From CAVALG01 sp963630555 (lineage in GTDB: Bacteria; Bacillota; Clostridia; Oscillospirales; Acutalibacteraceae), in contig CAVGND010000054.1 of the NCBI GenBank assembly GCA_963630555.1, positions 1 to 6,526 of the forward strand: a DNA stretch of 6,526 nucleotides, read 5' to 3'. The position numbers were made by a program, and so were the translations under genes. The notes beneath the pieces are model-generated. The model was given only the letters and a program-made list of their open reading frames with translations, did not search any database and was not told the origin of the DNA. This document shows positions 1-5,400 of the stretch, piece after piece. Every line of letters begins with the position of its first letter. Position 1 is the first letter of the stretch.

Positions 1-5
1 TGTCG

Positions 6-32
6 AAAAACCTGTATTTACGGGCTTTTTTT
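6..32. terminator. Small hairpin with A and T tracts downstream of guaA, possible bidirectional terminator
   Basis: Just past the guaA stop codon, CCTGT (11-15) and ACGGG (20-24) can pair around the loop ATTT, with one T-G wobble. An A5 tract (6-10) lies on one side and a T7 tract (26-32) on the other. Read on the plus strand this is a short stem followed by seven U. Read on the minus strand, as guaA needs, the stem has one A-C mismatch and is followed by five U. It may therefore end guaA, end a convergent gene lying before the window, or both. The stem is short, so this is a moderate call. Confidence 0.5.
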
Positions 33-43
33 AGTGCCGTGGA

Positions 44-1570
44 TTATTCCCACTCAACCGTTCCGGGTGGTTTTGAGGTTATATCGTAAACTACGCGGTT
101 GACGTGGTCAACCTCATTTGTAATTCGGTTTGAAACCTTTGCCAACAGGTCGTACGGTATTTGTGCCCAATCTGCAGTCATAAAATTATCGGTTGTTACT
201 GCGCGAAGTGCAATTAGATGATCGTATGTACGATGGTCGCCCATTACACCGACGGTTTTGACATCGGGCAAAACCGCAAAAAACTGGCTTAAGTTTTTTT
301 CATATCCCGTTGCTGCCATTTCTTCGCGGAAAATAGCGTCGGCTTCCTGCAATACTTTAACCTTTTCGGCAGTTATCTCGCCGATTATGCGTACGCCCAG
401 CCCGGGTCCCGGGAAGGGCTGCCGCCATACAAGTTCGTGCGGTATGCCTAATTTTTCGCCAACGGCGCGGACTTCGTCTTTAAACAGTTCGCAAAGCGGT
501 TCGATTATGCCGGCAAACTTTACATCGTCGGGCATTTTAACCTTGTTGTGATGCGTTTTGATTACGGCAGCATCGCCTTTTCCTGATTCAATGCAGTCGG
601 GGTAGATAGTACCCTGTGCGAAGAAACCGTCATCATTTTCTTTTCTGATTTCATCCCAAAAAACATTGAAAAATTCAGTGCCGATAATTTTACGTTTTTC
701 TTCAGGGTCGGTAACGCCTTTCAGTTTGGCAAGAAAGTGCTCTTGGCAATTTACGCGCACAAAGTTCATATCAAAAAGGGTGGTGAAGGTGTTTTCAACG
801 AAATCACCCTCATCTTTACGCATAAGCCCCTGGTCAACAAAAACGCAGGTTAATTGTTTGCCTACGGCGCGTGATAAAAGCCCTGCGGCGACCGATGAAT
901 CAACACCGCCCGAAAGCCCTAAAATTACCTTTTTATCGCCGATTTGTTTCCTCAATTGCGTAACTGTTTTGTCGATAAAATCGTCCATTACCCAGTCGCC
1001 TGAACATCCGCATATTTCGTAAAGGAAATTGTGCAGCATTTCTTTGCCGTATTGAGAGTGCGTAACTTCGGGGTGAAATTGTACGGCGTAGATGTTTTTT
1101 TCACTGTTTTCCATTGCGGCGCATGGGCAATCGTTCGTTTCGGCGGTTATTCTGAACCCTGACGGAGGGGTTGAAATGTAATCGGTATGGCTCATCCAAA
1201 CGGTATTGGTTGAAGGAATGGACTTAAAAAGCGGGCTTTCCTTTGCTTTAATTTCAATTTTTCCGTATTCCGAAACCGGCGCAGTTGATACCTCGCCGTT
1301 GCACATCCAGGCGATAAGTTGGCAACCGTAGCATATGCCGAGTACGGGAATGCCCAAGTCAAGAATATCCTTTGTGTAGTGCGGCGACTCCGGGTCGTAT
1401 ACGCTGTTGGGTCCGCCCGTAAATATAATTCCTTTGTATCCGTTGCGCTTAATGGTTTCAAGCGGCGTTGTGTAGGGGAGTATTTCGGCATAAACGTTAT
1501 TATCCCTGACGCGGCGGGCAATGAGTTGATTGTACTGCCCGCCAAAATCCAAAACCAATATTTTTTCCAT
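44..1570 (-). CDS. guaA: GMP synthase (glutamine-hydrolysing), GuaA
   Basis: Cytoplasmic enzyme of purine synthesis that converts XMP, ATP and glutamine to GMP. The 508-residue length is normal for the family. The N-terminal class I glutamine amidotransferase domain (about 3-190) shows the nucleophile Cys80 in GICYGCQ and the His166/Glu168 pair in QFHPE. The ATP pyrophosphatase domain follows, with the P-loop SGGVDSS at 220-226. The C-terminal dimerisation domain ends in the typical KPPGTVEWE. Position 83, after the nucleophile, is Cys where many homologues have Met, which is a tolerated position. The start is the ATG at 1568-1570, with GGAGG (plus-strand cctcc, 1577-1581) 6 nt upstream. The gene lies 37 nt behind a putative lipoprotein gene with no visible promoter of its own, so it is probably co-transcribed. 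No purine riboswitch was recognised upstream, although many Firmicutes use one for this pathway. Confidence 0.97.
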   Translation of the reverse strand: MEKILVLDFGGQYNQLIARRVRDNNVYAEILPYTTPLETIKRNGYKGIIFTGGPNSVYDPESPHYTKDILDLGIPVLGICYGCQLIAWMCNGEVSTAPVSEYGKIEIKAKESPLFKSIPSTNTVWMSHTDYISTPPSGFRITAETNDCPCAAMENSEKNIYAVQFHPEVTHSQYGKEMLHNFLYEICGCSGDWVMDDFIDKTVTQLRKQIGDKKVILGLSGGVDSSVAAGLLSRAVGKQLTCVFVDQGLMRKDEGDFVENTFTTLFDMNFVRVNCQEHFLAKLKGVTDPEEKRKIIGTEFFNVFWDEIRKENDDGFFAQGTIYPDCIESGKGDAAVIKTHHNKVKMPDDVKFAGIIEPLCELFKDEVRAVGEKLGIPHELVWRQPFPGPGLGVRIIGEITAEKVKVLQEADAIFREEMAATGYEKNLSQFFAVLPDVKTVGVMGDHRTYDHLIALRAVTTDNFMTADWAQIPYDLLAKVSNRITNEVDHVNRVVYDITSKPPGTVEWE

Positions 1571-1576
1571 TACAAA

Positions 1577-1581
1577 CCTCC
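1577..1581 (-). promoter_or_regulatory. Ribosome binding site of guaA
   Basis: GGAGG on the minus strand, 6 nt before the guaA ATG. It is a strong Shine-Dalgarno match and confirms the chosen start. It lies in the 37-nt gap after the upstream gene's stop codon. Confidence 0.85.
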
Positions 1582-1607
1582 GTTAGAATTAAAACCGCTT
1601 TAAATTA

Positions 1608-2021
1608 TTAAAACTCATCAGGTGGCAGTTCAATGTAGGGTAGGGAGGACGCAGAACTGCCGGTTGATGAAGAAGATGAACTGCCGGACTGAGATGAGGA
1701 ATTGGAATTGTCCGGCACCTTGCTGCTGTTTGTCCCGGAACTTGCAACGGTGTTGTTATTGGTATTGTTGTTGCTGTTGCTGTTGTTTGTTTTGCTTTGC
1801 ACTTCGGTCGAGGATTTTTTCGATGTTTGATTCTCCGCACCGGTTTCGCTTTTTGTGCTGCTTTCGGCAGGTGTGCTGTCGTTTGAAACTACGCTTGAAG
1901 AAGCGGAGGATGTTTTTGACTTGCTGTCTTTCTGTTTCTTGCTCTTCTTGCAGGCTGAAAATGACAAGGCTATAACGATTACGGATATGATTGCCAAGAC
2001 CTTTAACAATTTGTTTTGCAT
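1608..2021 (-). CDS. Putative low-complexity lipoprotein, Ser/Asn/Thr-rich
   Basis: Function unknown. From the ATG at 2019-2021 the protein has 137 residues. It opens with a basic N-terminus (QNKLLK) and a hydrophobic stretch (about residues 8-22) that ends in SFSAC, with Cys24 as the possible lipidation site. Phe at -3 makes this a weaker lipobox than the usual Leu. A Lys-rich patch (KKSKKQK) follows the Cys, then about 100 residues of Ser, Asn, Thr and Gly low-complexity linker, ending in the ordered-looking tail PYIELPPDEF. An in-frame GTG at 2028-2030 would add three residues, but AGGAAG sits 8 nt before the ATG and directly overlaps the GTG, so the ATG is preferred. The composition suggests a disordered extracellular spacer tethered to the membrane. 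The gene is first after a strong promoter, with guaA following it. The coding call is supported by the signal-like start and promoter; the lipoprotein assignment is less certain. Confidence 0.75.
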   Translation of the reverse strand: MQNKLLKVLAIISVIVIALSFSACKKSKKQKDSKSKTSSASSSVVSNDSTPAESSTKSETGAENQTSKKSSTEVQSKTNNSNSNNNTNNNTVASSGTNSSKVPDNSNSSSQSGSSSSSSTGSSASSLPYIELPPDEF

Positions 2022-2059
2022 AGCGTGCACTTCCTTTCAAATTACTTTAAACTTACTTA

Positions 2060-2088
2060 AGTATAAAGCAATTATTTTTATTAGTCAA
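2060..2088 (-). promoter_or_regulatory. Sigma-A-type promoter for the lipoprotein gene and guaA
   Basis: On the minus strand, TTGACT (plus positions 2083-2088) and TATACT (2060-2065) are separated by exactly 17 nt of AT-rich sequence. Each box has one mismatch to the consensus. Transcription would start near 2053, giving a leader of about 30 nt before the ATG at 2021. It is the only convincing promoter seen for the two leftward genes. Confidence 0.8.
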
Positions 2089-2137
2089 CTTATATTTAAA
2101 CTTCATCAAAAAATTGTCTGACGATGCATAAATAAAA

Positions 2138-2153
2138 TATGAAATTATTCATA
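2138..2153. repeat. Short perfect inverted repeat TATGAA-N4-TTCATA
   Basis: Six-base arms (2138-2143 and 2148-2153) flank ATTA in the AT-rich part of the divergent intergenic region, between the two promoters. It could be an operator for either direction, but a repeat this short can arise by chance in AT-rich DNA. Confidence 0.3.
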
Positions 2154-2206
2154 CATACATAAAGCAATTTTCTTTGACCTCACTGTAATATTTGCGGATT
2201 TTTCTC

Positions 2207-2235
2207 TTGACAAATATACTGCGGGGGGGTAAACT
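2207..2235 (+). promoter_or_regulatory. Sigma-A-like promoter with a G7 tract in its spacer, for the large secreted esterase gene
   Basis: TTGACA (2207-2212) is a perfect -35 box and TAAACT (2230-2235) a fair -10 box, 17 nt apart. Seven G residues (2223-2229) fill the end of the spacer and touch the -10 box. Transcription would start near 2242, leaving a leader of about 160 nt. A competing choice is TTGCGG (2192-2197), 17 nt, TATACT (2215-2220), which has a better -10 and a weaker -35; with that one the G tract would fall close to the transcription start. The two may both be used. Confidence 0.6.
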
Positions 2236-2247
2236 ATATGTGTAAGT

Positions 2248-2275
2248 TGTGAGATTTTTCTTGACAAATTTCACA
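2248..2275 (+). promoter_or_regulatory. Inverted repeat or hairpin at the predicted 5' end of the esterase transcript
   Basis: TGTGAGATTT (2248-2257) pairs with AAATTTCACA (2266-2275) around an 8-nt loop, giving ten pairs in RNA with one G-U wobble. It lies a few bases after the predicted transcription start, so it may be a 5' stabilising hairpin or, as DNA, an operator for a dimeric repressor. The loop contains TTGAC and the 3' arm AAAT; together they form a second copy of the TTGACAAAT seen at the promoter. Confidence 0.5.
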
Positions 2276-2319
2276 TAAAGGCTGCGTTTTGCACAAACAC
2301 GTTTACGGCTGAAAGACAC

Positions 2320-2380
2320 AATGCACAATTGCGCGGTGGCTGGCAGGCGGTGAATTGTGTATTTGCCCGAAATGCCGCCA
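2320..2380 (+). ncRNA. Structured 5' leader element, 11-bp stem with G-rich loop and possible pseudoknot (unassigned)
   Basis: Positions 2320-2330 pair with 2353-2363 to form eleven consecutive pairs with one G-U. The 22-nt loop is G-rich, and its GGCGG (2346-2350) is complementary to CCGCC (2375-2379), which lies beyond the stem and 11 nt before the purine-rich ribosome binding site. That geometry would be an H-type pseudoknot placed to affect translation. I compared it by eye with purine, TPP, SAM, cobalamin, THF and cyclic-di-GMP riboswitches and saw no match. It could be a regulatory RNA of unassigned class, or only a leader that folds by chance. Confidence 0.4.
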
Positions 2381-2390
2381 ATCCCGAATG

Positions 2391-2398
2391 AAAGAGAG
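2391..2398 (+). promoter_or_regulatory. Weak ribosome binding site that decides the esterase start
   Basis: AAAGAGAG, 7 nt before the ATG at 2406, is a modest Shine-Dalgarno match. An in-frame ATG at 2388 would add six residues (MKERKS), but the bases before it are pyrimidine-rich and contain no Shine-Dalgarno sequence, so 2406 is preferred. Confidence 0.5.
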
Positions 2399-2405
2399 AA
2401 AAAGT

Positions 2406-5400
2406 ATGCGAAACAGTATTAAAAAGTTATTGTCAATTCTTTTGACAATAGCGGTTATGGCGGGCTTGCTTGCAGTGCCGACGGCATCTGTGAGTGCTGC
2501 TGAAACCGTGCAAACCGTTGATGTGGTACTGTTCAGCGGTCAGTCCAATATGGACGGTATAGGTAAATCTACGGATGCACCTGTTGTGATTGAGCCGGGA
2601 ACTGCGTATCAGTACAACCCGACTGCAAATACAATCACAAATCTTAATGAGGCACCGCTGTACTATAAGGAAAAGACAACAGCCGGTGCTGTCGGTCCTG
2701 TTCTTACTTGGTGCAAAGCGTATTACGAAAAAACAGGACGTCCTATAGTAGCCGTGAACGGTGCTTATAGCGGCGCTCCTATAATAAAATTCACACCCGG
2801 AGATGCTGCGGATTACTATTCCGCACTCAAATCAAAACTTAACGCAGCGGTTGCCGCAGTTAATGCAGACAGTTCCAAAAAACTCGGTAATATATATTTG
2901 GCGTGGTGCCAGGGCGAAAGTGATATTAATGACACCGGCAACTATATTAAACGTTTTGATTTGTTATTTAACGGCTTAAAATCAGATTGCGGTGTATCAA
3001 AGGCTTTTGTTATGAACATAGGTTTCCAATGCAAGGTTAATTCTGCACGCGCTGCCGAATACGGCAAAAACAAAAATCTGCAACAGGTTCAACGCAACAT
3101 GTGCGCCTTAAATGATGATTATGTTATGGTTTGTGACCTTTTAAAATATTTTAACGGTTACGAATACAGGGATAATTTGGGATATCATTTTAAGCAGTAT
3201 TGCTATAATATTTTCGGTGAGGAAGCCGGAACTAAAATGGCAGAGTATGTACTGTCAGGCGAAAAGCCCGAACTTTCGGAATACACATTTTGCCCCCATA
3301 CCAACAGAACTTTGATTGAAACAAAAGTTTATGATGGTAATACTGTAAAACTCGGATATAAGAAGTATAAATGTGCAAGCCCAACATGCATATTGAACAC
3401 ACTTGTAACCAATGAGGATGAAAAAGGAATATTCTATGAAGATTTGGTGTATACAAGTGTTGTAGAATGCAGTCACACCTTTAACACGACCGTAACTTCT
3501 GCAACCTGTACCGAAGGTGTTTACAGTATTTCAACCTGCACGAAATGCGGTACGGTCGAAAAGACCTTAATGGGCCCGCCTCTCGGTCACGATGAACAGG
3601 TGGTTACCGTTCCCGCAACCTGCACTGATGACGGTTCTATTACAACTACTTGCTCGCGTTGTACATATAAAACCGTTGTTACCGTAAAAGCAACGGGACA
3701 TAAATTTGAATCTTCTACAATAACCAAACCCGCAACTTGCACCGAGGACGGCGTTGAAACCGGTGCATGCACGGTTTGCGGAAAAGAAACGACAAATTCC
3801 ATTCCTGCAACAGGACATAATTATGGCGAGTGGATTATCGTTACTCCTGCCACAACCTCAGCGGCAGGAAAAAGAGAAAAAATGTGCGTCAATTGCAAAG
3901 ATGTTATATCCGAAGTGATTCCTAAACTTGAAAACGGAAACTATACTTGGAATTACATAGGAAACAACGGCAGGGCTGATTATGACGAAACAATGTCAAT
4001 GTCAACCTTTGTTACCAGCCAAAGTTACTTCGGCAAATACGATACCGATTATTTGAGTTATGACCTTCGCCAAAAACTTGCTTTTAGTTTGCACGGTGAA
4101 AATAACAACACTTCAAAATACAGACCGGCGAACAACACTCAGGCGGTTGTAATAAACAATTTGACAGATGCCGACGGTAATGTTACAGCCCCGAAAGCCT
4201 TTAAATTTAACGCCGGATTTGATATGGATATTGATATTTCGGGCGATGCTTATGCGCCGCTGCCGGGCGTGGTATTGGCGGAAGATGAATCGGGATACTA
4301 TTCGTATTATCCTTCATTCTCATCAAAAGGAATATCCGGCGCAGCATTCCTTTATTCACCCAAGGGTTCGACCGCTTCCGACGGAACGGTAAATGTCGCT
4401 TTATCAAGCAACTTCTCGGACAGACTGTTTATTTCAAGAACTCCGAAATACCAAAGTGTATCTTATAACGGGAAAAATATTCCGCTTTCAGCTGTTTCAA
4501 ACGGTTCAAATTACGCTTCACAGGGCAAAATGGGCGAGCATATGAAAGCACTTGCCGCAGCCGGCGTAACAGATTCTGCGGATGTATTGCCCGATTCGTT
4601 TGTATCTGCGGACTGTGAAAATATAACAGTTGATTATAACGCTTCCGTTTCGGGTGGCAGTATCACGTTGAACTACGCTTTGAGTTATAAATTTGACGAT
4701 GGCGATGTTCTTACCTTCAATATGGTGCCGTTCATAATCAATTCAACAGGTTATAATTTTAACGGCGAGGGTCAAACGGCGTATTCCTGTGCCGATTATA
4801 ATTTAAGTACCGCAACACACAGCGAATTCCGTCAAAGATTCGGTTATGCTTATTATACGTCAGGCGCTTCTACCGCTTACGGATATGCCGTGGTAAATAA
4901 TGCCTCATTAAGCGACGGAACAACTGTATGTAATTATAATTACGACAGTGCCGAAACCGGTATAAATGATTATTATGCCACCAAATCAAATTCAACCGTT
5001 TTCAACGGCTCGACGAATTTCGGCACATATGACGGTAAGATGCTTAATTATGACGGTGCCGCCCGCCTCGGCTTCTATACATACGTTAAAGACAGTAATT
5101 ACAGAATTACAAATAAAGTACAAGGCATAGCCTTGAGTGATGTCAACGGCAGCGTGCCTACTTCATTCAGTATGAACGGCGGGTACTATGCAACAAATCG
5201 CTCGACAATTACCGGGCCTATTTTCCCGGGTACCGTTTTAGCATCGGACGACAGCGGCTATTACGGATTCTTTGTAGGAATGGGCAACAGCGGCGCTCTC
5301 GGCGGAACATTGATATATACCGCCGCTTCCGAAAGTACTGACGGTATTGCTTCCACCGGCACTTCAACCTCAAACCGTTTCTTTGTTTCAAGTAAATCGA

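Noticed and set aside
258..1022. Plus-strand open frames inside guaA
   Set aside because: They are antisense to a well-recognised GuaA with all its catalytic motifs, and show no features of their own.
1589..2121. Alternative frames on both strands overlapping the putative lipoprotein gene
   Set aside because: They are driven by the same low-complexity repeats and lack a signal peptide or ribosome binding site that fits the promoter. The frame ending at 1608 has both.
2271..2405. Known riboswitch, in particular cyclic-di-GMP, THF or purine class
   Set aside because: The conserved core sequences of these classes could not be found by eye; only loose resemblance such as GCGGTGAATT to a THF segment was present.
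3567..3818. Minus-strand open frames antisense to Cys/His block 1
   Set aside because: These are shadows of the repeat codons. The plus-strand frame shows clear domain motifs and a signal peptide, while these show none.
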